Shown piece by piece: positions 45,345 to 54,549 of a stretch of 64,000 nucleotides of DNA (position 1 is the first letter of the stretch; each line of letters opens with the position of its first letter). Location: NCBI GenBank assembly GCA_020002185.1, contig CM034537.1, positions 6,971,590 to 7,035,589 of the forward strand, in the 5' to 3' direction. A program made the position numbers and the translations under genes. The DNA comes from Paraescarpia echinospica. Taxonomy: Eukaryota; Annelida; Polychaeta; Sabellida; Siboglinidae. The notes under the pieces are model-generated. The model was not told where the DNA came from. It saw nothing but the letters and a program-made list of their open reading frames with translations, and ran no database searches.

Positions 45345-46006
45345 TTACATGCAACGTTTAGGAAGTAGAAGCAATTATTCGAATACACAATACCGCTTGT
45401 GCTAATGGGCGAACGGGTCATCATTACTTGTTGATATTCCCAGAAGTCGTTTATCCGCCTTCAAATTGGGGAATTCTCATGGGTTCTCACGGGTGATGCA
45501 GTCGCGACTGGTGAAGTTAATTACTAGTTTGACTCGGCTAACTTCCGCACTTCGCGTAGGGGATTAGCCAGGGCTAGTTTTGCATGACAAACAGTCCTGG
45601 TTTGCGAAGACGGAAATAGATAGGAAAATTATCGTGAAAATTACATGATTGCATGTTTTTTCGTAAATAGTAACTTCAATATGGTTACATCAACGTAACA
45701 ATGGCATTGAACATAAAAGTTGCTTCTCCAAATTTAGAATCCACACAGACATAATTCGTTGATGTGGGATGAACGGTTCAGAAGTTAGGGCCGTTTCAGG
45801 ATTGTTGGTTAAAGGTGCAAGCCCCCAACGGCCCCGCACGGGGGACGATCGTTGTACACTCGGACTAAAAACATTATTTACGCACCAACCAAAAAGCAGA
45901 ATCAAAAAGTACACTTTTACAACAACTTGAAATGACTGAAAGTCTTGTGATTCCACTATTAGTTATGTTACGTTTTTAATTGTGCTGGTACAAAAAGTGG
46001 TACCAA
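45345..46006. other. Host sequence between the two palindromic elements
   Basis: About 660 bp with no recognised gene. The segment at about 45,757-45,795 (CGTTGATGTGGGATGAACGG) matches the left flank of copy 1 near 38,060. This suggests both elements sit inside copies of another repeat. Confidence 0.5.
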
Positions 46007-46097
46007 TTGGTGAGTAGTAATATAGGTTAATCAGCGGGGATGGAATGATTATGAGTAGTGGAAGTGGAGTTCAAGGTCAAGTGCCCGGATGTAGGTC

Positions 46098-46445
46098 AAA
46101 TGGCGCCCCTAGCGGATTGTTTGTGAAATAAAACAGCACCCACAGCGAAATTTTTCGGAATAAAAAAGTACAAATGGCGCCCCCTAACGGATTTTTTTTC
46201 CGGAAATGAAATATATGAGTTGTGCCACTGGCGGATTTTTTCGGAACTATTTCCCCTGGCGGATATGTTGCTAACTACAAAACAACAGTGGTGCCACCTT
46301 ACGGATAAGGTTTGGACTAAATGTAGGAGTACTGCCTAATTTGGTGCGTCTTATTTATGAAAATTGGCGCCCCTTGGTGGAAAGGTTACGAACTGAAAGA
46401 GAAGTACAAATAACTCCCCCTAGCAGATTTCAGTGAACCAAACAT
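46098..46445 (+). repeat. CTCF-like motif array, left arm of copy 2
   Basis: About eight spaced units such as TGGCGCCCCTAGCGGATTG and GGCGCCCCTTGGTGGAAAG. They are inverted at about 52,905-53,205. The array is shorter than in copy 1. The spacer also has GCGCCCCCTAGTGG (50,054-50,067), whose reverse complement fits the CTCF core at all 14 positions. Confidence 0.75.
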
Positions 46446-46525
46446 CGATACTGCTTAAGTTCGTGCCCCTTGATTCTTTTTTCTCTTTTTACTATAAAAA
46501 TAGGTCAGTGACGTCGTTAAATAGA

Positions 46526-46545
46526 CCATTGCGCATGCGCAATGG
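46526..46545 (+). promoter_or_regulatory. NRF1-type 20-base palindrome, copy 2 left arm
   Basis: CCATTGCGCATGCGCAATGG, identical to 17,386-17,405 in copy 3 and preceded by the same TGACGTCGTTAAATAG segment. The right-arm copy (52,770-52,789) has one base changed. Confidence 0.65.
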
Positions 46546-46992
46546 TGTCTTTTTTATGTCCCATAGGTTGTCGACCATTTGTTTAGGTGTAGGCCTCTCC
46601 TAGCCTATACATTTACAACTTTAACAAAGGTCCAAACCTGACGAATAGATAGAGAGAACTAATAAAATAAGTTAAATTGTGGCATATCTGATCAACATGC
46701 AGATATATGACCTTCCCCTCATCCTGTTCGTACATTTTTGCCTATCAATGTCTCTTATTACTTGCATACGTCGACTGCTTCCTGTATTATTAAATAGGTG
46801 TTTGTCAATTTTTACGTACCCATGTATGTTATTAATGGCAGACGTGAAGTGATTCCTGAACATGTAACATTCTTTGAGACATCTCTATAAACAAAATCAA
46901 GGTCTCGCAATACTTTAACATTCATCAGTGCTATAGTTTTTAAACAACGCTACAGTTTTACATAGGACATTTGCACATTTCCTGCGAACGAA

Positions 46993-47394
46993 ATGAAGAA
47001 GACGATTGCACGTCACATAGCGTGTGCCGTCGTTGAACTCTCGAGACGGCAGTGTCTCGCTTGCGAGATAGACGATCCTAGTCAATTTCATCACGGTTGT
47101 ATGTTACCCGATGACATTCTAATTTATATGCACTTTGACGAGGCTGTGGAGACTATTGATTCAACTGCAGTGATGAAAGACTGGTTGAGTGTTTTGTTAG
47201 ACGCAGGTTTTAATCTATCCGACCTGACGTCCGAACACTTGTGTGCTATCGGGAGTTGGTTGCAAGAACCGTTTTCAGAGGAGTGGCGAAACAAATTTAA
47301 GCAAATTGTTCTGGCAGTAATGGAGGATGATCTGAAAATAAATATTTCTTGTGGTTTTATGAGACCTTTGGTGACATTAATTCAAGTGCAGTGA
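46993..47394 (+). pseudogene. Gene A, copy 2 left arm: C-terminal domain only
   Basis: Corresponds to exon 2 of copy 3 gene A from the MKKT residue onward; the promoter, both fingers and the first exon are deleted. It keeps the conserved domain: RHIACAVVELSRRQC, CEIDDPSQFHHGCML, MHFDEAVE and WLQEPFSEEW. The stop found in copy 3 and in the right arm has changed to a sense codon (CTGAAA), adding about 20 residues to 47,394. No TATA box stands before ATG 46,993, so expression is doubtful. The Cys/His cluster C-x2-C...HPSQ..H...C-type pattern may bind zinc (inference). Confidence 0.6.
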
Positions 47395-47609
47395 ATCGAG
47401 CGCGACCTGTAAATACGTTTGTCTTGTACACGATTAAACTTTGCAAGCCTATGTGTCAATGTCTAGTCTCTGGTTCTTGTAGTTATGGAGTGTGACATGT
47501 AAATACGTTTGTGTTGTTCACGAATAAACTGTGCAAACCTCATCTTGTGTCTTTTTCATAGTGTAATGCAATGCATACTTTGGGAACCTTACTCATTGTC
47601 TTAAGCCCT

Positions 47610-48066
47610 CACGCATTCACTCACTCACTCACTCACACAAGCCCTCACGCACTCACTCACTCACTCACTCACTCAAGCCCTCACTCACTCACTCACTCAC
47701 TCACTCACACAAGCCCTCACGCATTCACTCACTCACTCACTCACGCATTCACTCACTCACTCACTCACACAAGCCCTCACGCACTCACTCACTCACTCAC
47801 TCAAGCCCTCACTCACTCACCCACTCACACAAGCCTTCACGCATTCACCCACTCACTCATTCGCTCATGCCTTCACGCACTCACTCACTCACACAAGCCC
47901 TCAATCACTCACTCACGCACTCACTCACTCACTCACTCACACAAGCCCTCACGCATTCACTCACAAGCCCTCACGCATTCACTTACTCACTCACTCACTC
48001 ACACAAGCCCTCACGCATTCACTCACTCACCCACTCATTCAATCACACAAGCCCTCACTCACTCAC
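47610..48066 (+). repeat. (ACTC)n-rich microsatellite between genes A and B, left arm
   Basis: CACTCACTCACTC runs interspersed with ACAAGCCCTCACGCATT. The inverted counterpart is at 51,478-51,745. It is open in several frames as THSLTHSL repeats, which is a property of the repeat, not evidence of a gene. Confidence 0.95.
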
Positions 48067-48200
48067 GCCCTCCCTTCGTCGCTTTTCTAACATTTTATCT
48101 TTTCAACATGTTACCGTGGTAACATCTTCGTATTTTAATGCGTTCATTTCATCTCGCCATTCATTTCATTGCTTGCATTTGAACCGCAAACACCTGCATC

Positions 48201-49122
48201 ATGAGCTCATCGACATTTCTCACGTCGGGACAACTTGAAACGGCACATTGCCTCCATTCACGGTGGACGATCGACAGACACCACGTCACTGGATTCACTT
48301 GTCTCGGGGCCCACTACGACACACGTACCTACGGTTCCATCAACAAGCTCGACATTCCCGTCTCCATCTCAGGTGACCACGGAGTATACAAAGAAGATGG
48401 CCCTGGTCGATCCCCGTATTTTGGAAAACATTCAACCGCAACCCCCTTTGACTGCTAACCCTATAGGGAGTGTCTTGCAACGACTCGACAACGAAATGCA
48501 AGGCATATTGGAACGAAGTGATATACACGAGAGGGAAAAAGTTGTGTTGTATAACCAGATATTGAGTCGGTACAACGATCTTTCCGACAAACGTATCCAA
48601 GAACCCGTGCGTGTGGTCATCGAAAAAATTCCCAGCAAAGTCGAAAACAAAGTACAACCTGCTAACGAAAATGAAGTAGTCGAAAAGGAGAGCATCGAAA
48701 ACGAAATAATCGACAGCGTTCCAAAAACTATGAAGCAGAAGGCACGAAGACTACTTGATAAAATGAAAGGTGCCGTAAGTTGGAACGATCGCGGCGAGAT
48801 GATGTACAGAAACAAGGCGGTTCCCGGAAGTAATATCGTGGACCTTGTGAATGACGTGTTGAGAAAACGGAAGTCGTTTGAACCGGTGGGATGGGAAACC
48901 TTCGCTCGTGGTCTCAAGGACGTCAACACGCCAATAGATTTAGTTGGGAACTCAGATCGTTGGCTTTATATGCAGACAGCGTCAGTGGACGACGATATGT
49001 CAAAGGAAAAAAGCATTCCATTCGACAGCGATCGTCATCGGAATCGTAGACGACCTGCATCATCGCGGCGAGCAGCTCATTCGGTGACACCTTTGCAAAT
49101 CACACGTTGGGAACCATATTAG
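48201..49122 (+). pseudogene. Gene B, copy 2 left arm: zinc finger destroyed, main domain open
   Basis: ATG at 48,201 as in the right arm, but about 62 bases are missing just after it. This removes the first half of the finger (CxxC) and shifts the frame. From about 48,235 the correct frame is open to the stop at 49,120. It holds the finger remnant (KRHIASIHGG), a Ser/Thr/Pro linker, MALVDPRILENI, a helical segment (LDNEMQGILERSDIHEREKV), KTMKQKARRLLDKMKGAVSW, PGSNIVDLVNDVLRKRKSFE and GWETFARGL...NSDRWLYM, then an Arg-rich tail (RHRNRRRPASSRR). About 290 residues. I recall this domain combination from uncharacterised Polinton-associated invertebrate proteins, unverified. An AATAAA signal is at 49,211. 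Confidence 0.65.
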
Positions 49123-49278
49123 TATTACCGATTTGCGACAAAAACACGTTCGCGTGGGTCATGCAATCCACAGGAACAGTGTTCAAGAGAGATCATATGG
49201 GGAATATTAAAATAAAATCGTGTTTATGCTATGGATGAGTGTGTTTGATTATTTTTATTTTTCATAGTCACCAAGACG

Positions 49279-50206
49279 CAAATAACTTTTCTTCATTTCA
49301 CTGACAACAAAGTTGCACAAACGAAACACTAAACTTAGCCCAACACGTTGCACGAATTGAATGTTAAAGGATATGAAGTTTCCTCATGTTAAATGATAGG
49401 CCATTTTCTCCATGTTAAACGATAGGTCATTTTCTCCGTGTTAAAGGATAGGATGTTTCCCCATGTTAAAAGATAGGGGATTTTCTCCATGATAAACGTC
49501 AACTCGATGTTTCGTAAAGACATACAACGACATTTTGAGTTTTAGGTGCCAAACATCACATACCTTCATGTCAAGAGACGATCATCTGTTCGGATTCATG
49601 TCCAACGAGGCGACCATAAGACTCGTATGAGGTATCGATTCTTTTAATGGAAAACATATGTATATGAAGCAGCCGTCTTTTCAACGTAACAATTCCATAT
49701 TTTTAAACAGTGCGAGCGACCAGATACGATACGACATTCTTGAGAGCCGAAAAAGGAAAGACCAGAATCGTCGGAAGCACGGTATATACACTAGTTTTAG
49801 GCGTCATCTCATTTGAATAATCAATCAGACCGAACGTACATCACGTGACTTTCCTTAACACATAAAACTGTGCACGTTCCTGAGAGAGGCGACATCCGAC
49901 GCCACTCAACGGACACCAATGTAATTAGTCAGAGTATTCCCATCTACCGCCCATGACAGATCTCTATTTGTCGACACACTTCCGGAAATACCGGAAGCAT
50001 AGAGGCCGCCACGACAGTCAAGTAACTTCCGGTACGACGTCACTTCCGGCGTAGCGCCCCCTAGTGGATAATCGGAGTACTACGTCACATGATAGCGCCA
50101 TCTAGCGGGTAAAAATATATAATTAGGTTAGTTAGAGAAAAAATAGTTCGGGTTAATCTCGCGAAAATTTAAACAACTACCAAGGTGGTTGTTGTATAAA
50201 TTTTCG
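49279..50206. other. Spacer of copy 2
   Basis: Holds GTTAAANGATAGG repeats (49,360-49,500) like those near the end of copy 3. Block B (49,549-49,880) and block A (49,905-50,120, with paired ACTTCCGG and a CTCF-core match) follow, in the opposite order to copy 1. It ends in a hairpin. No gene is evident. Confidence 0.7.
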
Positions 50207-50209
50207 CGT
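50159..50209. repeat. Hairpin at spacer-arm junction of copy 2
   Basis: CGCGAAAATTT...ACAACTACC pairs with GGTGGTTGTTGT...AAATTTTCGCG, giving a stem of about 20 pairs with small bulges and a two-base loop, immediately before the right arm. Confidence 0.75.
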
Positions 50210-50364
50210 CTTGATGATTATGAAAAATAAAAACAATCAAACACACTCATCCATAGCATAAACACGCAATTTTATTTGAATATTCCCCATATGATCTCGC
50301 TTGAACACTGTTCCTGTGGATTGCATGTCCCACGCGAACCTGTTTTTGTCGCAAATCGGTAATA

Positions 50365-51348
50365 CTAATATGGTTCCCAACGTGTGATTTGCAAAGGTGT
50401 CACCGAATGAGCTGCGCGCCGCGATGATGCAGGTCGTCTACGATTCCGATGACGATCGCTGTCGAATGGAATGCTTTTTTCCTTTGACATATCGTCGTCC
50501 ACTGACGCTGTCTGCATATAAAGCCAACGATCTGAGTTCCCTACTAAATCTATTGGCGTGTTGACGTCCTTGAGACCACGAGCGAAGGTTTCCCATCCCA
50601 CCGGTTCAAACGACTTCCGTTTTCTCAACACGTCATTCACAAGGTCCACGATATTACTTCCGGGAACCGCCTTGTTTCTGTACATCATCTCGCCGCGATC
50701 GTTCCAACTTACGGCACCTTTCATTTTATCAAGTAGTCTTCGTGCTTTCTGCTTCATAGTTTTTGGAATGCTGTCGATGATTTCGTTTTCGATGCTCTCC
50801 TATTCGACTACTTCATTTTCGTTAGTACGTTGTACTTTGTTTTCGATTTTGCTGGGAATTTTTTCAATGACCACACGCATGGGTTCTTGGATACGTTTGT
50901 CGGAAAGATCGATGTACCGACTCAATACCTGGTTATACAACACAACTTTTTCCCTCTCGTGTATATCACTTCATTCCAATATGCCTTGTATTTCGTTGTC
51001 GAGTCGTTGCAAGACACTTTCGATAGGGTAAGCAGTCGAAGGGCGTTGCGGTTGAATGTTTTCCAAAATACGGGGATCGACCAGGGCCATCTTCTATGTA
51101 TACTCCATGGTCACCTGAGATGGAGACGGGAATGTCGAGCTTGTTGATGGAACCGTAGGTACGTGTGTCGTAGTGGGCCCCGAGACAAGTGAATCCAGTG
51201 ACGTGGTGTCTGTCGATCGTCCACCGTGAATTGAGTCAATATGCCGTTTCAAGTTGTCCCGACGTGAGAAATGTCTCTTGCAATTTGGGCACTGGTACGG
51301 TGATGGTGTGAGCTTGTTGGCAGCCAGTAGAATATTCGATGAGCTCAT
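50365..51348 (-). pseudogene. Gene B, copy 2 right arm: zinc finger intact, stops downstream
   Basis: ATG at 51,348. The first 84 codons are open and contain a full C2H2 finger (CPNCKRHF...LKRH-x4-H) and the Ser/Thr/Pro linker. A TAG stands at 51,094-51,096 where the left arm has a Lys codon. Further changes lie between 50,800 and 51,060, and the C-terminal half is open again from about 50,757 to the stop at 50,365 (130 residues nearly identical to the left arm). The two arms thus carry complementary damage. Position, orientation and flanks mirror the left arm. Function within the element is not known. Confidence 0.65.
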
Positions 51349-51477
51349 GATGCAGGTGTTTGTGGTTCAAATGCATGCAATGAAATGAATGGCGAAATGA
51401 ATTGAACGCACTAAAATACGAAAATGTTACCACGTTAACATGTTGAAAAGATAAAATGTTAGAAAAGCGACGAAGGG

Positions 51478-51745
51478 AGGGCGTGTGTGAGTGAGGGCTT
51501 GTGTGATTGAATGAGTGGGTGAGTGGGTGAATGCGTGAGGGCTTGTGTGAGTGAGTGAATGCGTGAGGGATTGTGAGTGAGTGAGTGAGTGAGTGAGTGA
51601 GTGAGTGAGTGAGTGAGTGAGTGAGTGAGTGAATGAATGCGTTAGGGCTTGTGAGTGAGTGAGTGAGTGAGGGCTTGAGTGAGTGAGTGAGTGAGTGAGT
51701 GAGTGAGTGCGTGAGGGCTTGTGTGAGTGAGTGAATGCGTGAGGG
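51478..51745 (-). repeat. (GAGT)n microsatellite, right arm of copy 2
   Basis: The inverse of the ACTC array of the left arm, shorter by about 190 bases, with GCGTGAGGGCTTGTG interruptions. Confidence 0.95.
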
Positions 51746-52021
51746 CTTAAGACAATGAGTAAGGTTCTCAAAGTATGCAATGCATTACACTATGAAAAAG
51801 ACACAAGATGAGGTTTGCACAGTTTATTCGTGAACAACACAAACGTATTTACATGTCACACTCCATAACTACAAGAACCAGAGACTAGACATTGATACAT
51901 AGGCTTGCAAAGTTTAATCGTGTACAAGACAAACGTATTTACAGGTCGCGCTCGATTCAATGCACTTGAATTAATGTCACCAAAGGTCTCATAAAACCAC
52001 AAGACATATTTATTTACAGAT

Positions 52022-52325
52022 CATCCTCCATTACTGCCAGAACAATTTGCTTAAATTTGTTTCGCCACTCCTCTGAAAACGGTTCTTGCAACCAACTCCC
52101 GATTGCACACAAGTGTTCGGACGTCAGGTCGGATAGTTTAAAACCTGCGTCTAACAAAACACTCAAACAGCCTCGTCAAAGTGCATATAAATTAGAATGT
52201 CATCGGGTAACATACAACCGTGATGAAATTGACTAGGATCGTCTATCTCGCAAGCGAGACACTGCCGTCTCGAGAGTTCAACGATGGCACACGTTATGTG
52301 ACGTGCAATCGTCTTCTTCATTTCG
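52022..52325 (-). pseudogene. Gene A, copy 2 right arm: internal deletion
   Basis: Same C-terminal domain as the left arm, read from about 52,323 downward (RHIT..IVELSRRQC, CEIDDPSQFHHGCML). About 37 bases are missing after HFDEAV (near 52,170), which shifts the frame. The original stop (CTGTAA) is kept near 52,019. The damage differs from that of the left arm. Confidence 0.6.
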
Positions 52326-53425
52326 TTCGCAGGAAATGTGCAAATGTCCTATGTAAAACTGTAGCGTTGTTTAAAAACTATAGCACTGATGAATGTTAAA
52401 GTATTGCGAGACCTTGATTTTGTTTATAGAGATGTCTCAAAGAATGTTACATGTTCAGGAATCACTTCACGTCTGCCATTAATGACATACATGGGTACGT
52501 AAAAATTGACAAACACCTATTTGATAATACAGGAAGCAGTCGACGTATGCAAGTAATAAGAGACATTGATAGGCAAAAATGTACAAACAGGGTGAGGGGA
52601 AGGTCGTATATGTGTATGGTGATCAGATATGCCATAATTTGAGTTATTTTATTAGTTCTCTCTATCTATTCGTCAGGTTTGGACCTATGTTAAAGTTGTA
52701 AATGTATAGGCTAGGAGAGGCCTACACCTAAAGAAATGGTCGACAACCTATGGGACATCAGAAAAGACACCATTGCGCATGCTCAATGGTCTATTTAACG
52801 ACGTCACTGACCTATTTAATGACGTCTTTGACCTATTTTTATAGTAAAAAGAGAAAAAAGAATCAAGGGGCACGAACTTAAGCAGTATCGATGTTTGGTT
52901 CACTGAAATCCGCTAGGGGGAGTTATTTGTACTTATCTTTCAGTTCGTAATCTTTCCACCAAGGGGCGCCAATTTTCATAAATAAGACGCACCAAATTAG
53001 GCAGTACACCTACATTTAGTCCAAACCTTATCCGTAAGGTGGCACCACTGTTGTTTATAGTTAGCAACATATCCACCAGGGGGTAATAGTTCCGACAAAT
53101 CCGCCAGGGACGCAACTCGTAAATTTAGTTCCAAAAAATCCGTCGGGGGTCGGGGCGGGGCTGTATTTTAGTTCACAAACTATCCGCTAGGGAGCGCCAC
53201 TTGTCCTACATCCGGGCACTTGACCTTTGACCTCCATTTCCACTAATCATTCCATCCCCGCTGATTAACCTATATTACTACTTTGGTGTGATCTGCGTAA
53301 CGTTTTTGAACCGCATGTGACAGGAAAAAACCTTTACTTTAACAAACAGAATAATTTACCGCATCAATTGAGATGTAGCGTAGCTTTAACTAAAACACAA
53401 ATATTAACCTAAGTACAGCTGTTAC

Positions 53426-53586
53426 TTCTAAAGAATGAGACAGCGATGGTTTTGAACGTTTAATGCTGATGTGCGGTGCAGTGAAAAAGAACGAACACGG
53501 ATATGTGCGGTGCACTTAATAAGAACGAACCATAGAGGCGATGAGAATAGAAAAAGTTAACATTAATAATGTAGCGTAATTGTCAA
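53426..53586 (-). repeat. 3' LTR of gypsy copy C
   Basis: 161 bp; on the minus strand it starts TTGACAATTACGC and ends CATTCTTTAGAA. The usual TG...CA ends are not evident when the 5-bp duplication is taken as GTTAC. Confidence 0.85.
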
Positions 53587-53650
53587 TGTCCTCCCTCGCC
53601 CCGAGTTCTTGTGACGGGAGACGCATGAACTCTTCGAGTACCTTGTTCGA

Positions 53651-54545
53651 TCACTCGTTACCGACATAGTCCTTGAAGCGGGTCGGCAAGCGTGTCTGCC
53701 GCCTTGGTCTGTCCGCTCGGAACATAGTGTTTGGTACTGACGGTGGCGGCGATGCGAGCTTCTGTTGCGGTGCAGTTTCCCGGTTCAGTCCCGCGGATGG
53801 CGGTTCATCGGCGGACGATCTTGGTGAGGCCACCGGAGTATCTTCATTCCCTGTGTCGGGCTCAAAGCTGGGGCGTATGTCTTGTCGGCGCACTGGTGTG
53901 CTCTGCGACTTTCTGAACATTGCCGTGTCCGGGGTCGGCGGCGAGCGATTGGCGTCGCTGCCGAGTGGTGTGGAGATCTCATGTGTCAGGTCCTCCATGG
54001 GAAGTAGGGATAGGGGCAGTCTCCCTATGTCAGCGGACCTGTTGGGGATGTCATCCGTGATACGGCGTGGGCATGGCTTATCCACGTACGGGACGTAGCG
54101 CCGTAGAAATTGGCGGTTGCGAAGGGTGACTCTGCCAGACCCGTGGACTTTGATGGCGTACTGGTCGTGTTGCCGTACCTCGATGACTTGTCCAGACTTG
54201 TCCCAGCGTCGTGGCGCATTCCCAGTCTGGTTCTGGATGCGGACGTTGTTCCCCACTTTCAGAGGAGGCAGTTTCTTAGTGTGGGGTAGGAGGGTTTCCA
54301 CCTCCTTGGCATGGCGTTCCATGAGAGCCTTCTCCCGGATGGCGGCTGTGTCTGTCCAGGTATCGTATGGCTCGTATTTTCCTGGCATGACGGGTATAAA
54401 GTCGCGGATTTGGCGGCCAAAGACGATTTCAGCCGGGGAGCGTTTGTCAAGTGGCGTAGGCGTGTTCCTATATGTGAGCATGGCTCGCTGGAATGCCGGG
54501 ATGTCGGCGTCGCCATGTGGCCCGGTGTTCTCCATGATCAAGCGC
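53651..54545 (-). pseudogene. Gypsy copy C integrase C-terminal part
   Basis: The minus frame from about 54,541 reads LIMENTGP-like residues, AMLTYRNTPTPLDKRSPAEI (end of the catalytic core), then VGNNVRIQNQTG..RRWDKSGQVIEV and RVTLRNRQFLRRYVP, the GPY/F-like C-terminal region. A Pro/Arg-rich tail follows to the stop at 53,651. It is separated from the rest of integrase by a one-base deletion near 54,550, just after the HSNTRAE segment holding the third catalytic residue. Confidence 0.85.
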
Positions 54546-54549
54546 TTGC

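Larger units (their letters stand above)
46013..53282. mobile_element. Palindromic Polinton-like element copy 2
   Basis: A 7,270-bp insertion that begins AGTAGTAATATAGGTTAATC and ends with the exact inverse, flanked by the perfect 6-bp duplication TTGGTG (46,007-46,012 and 53,283-53,288). Arms are 46,013-49,278 and 50,207-53,282, with a 928-bp spacer. Each arm carries a short CTCF-like array, the NRF1-type palindrome, gene A lacking exon 1, an ACTC microsatellite and gene B. Both copies of both genes carry damage, at different places in the two arms. No replication, integration or capsid gene is present. Confidence 0.85.

Noticed and set aside
47571..48122. 183-codon open frame of THSLTHSL repeats
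   Set aside because: Translation of the ACTC microsatellite; every frame of such a repeat tends to be open.
38469..53282. CRISPR-like arrays
   Set aside because: The repeats are imperfect minisatellites in a eukaryotic element, with no distinct spacers and no cas genes.
38469..53282. Assembly artefact as the cause of the palindromes
   Set aside because: The arms differ by many substitutions and indels, and each element has its own exact 6-bp duplication. Long reads would still be welcome.
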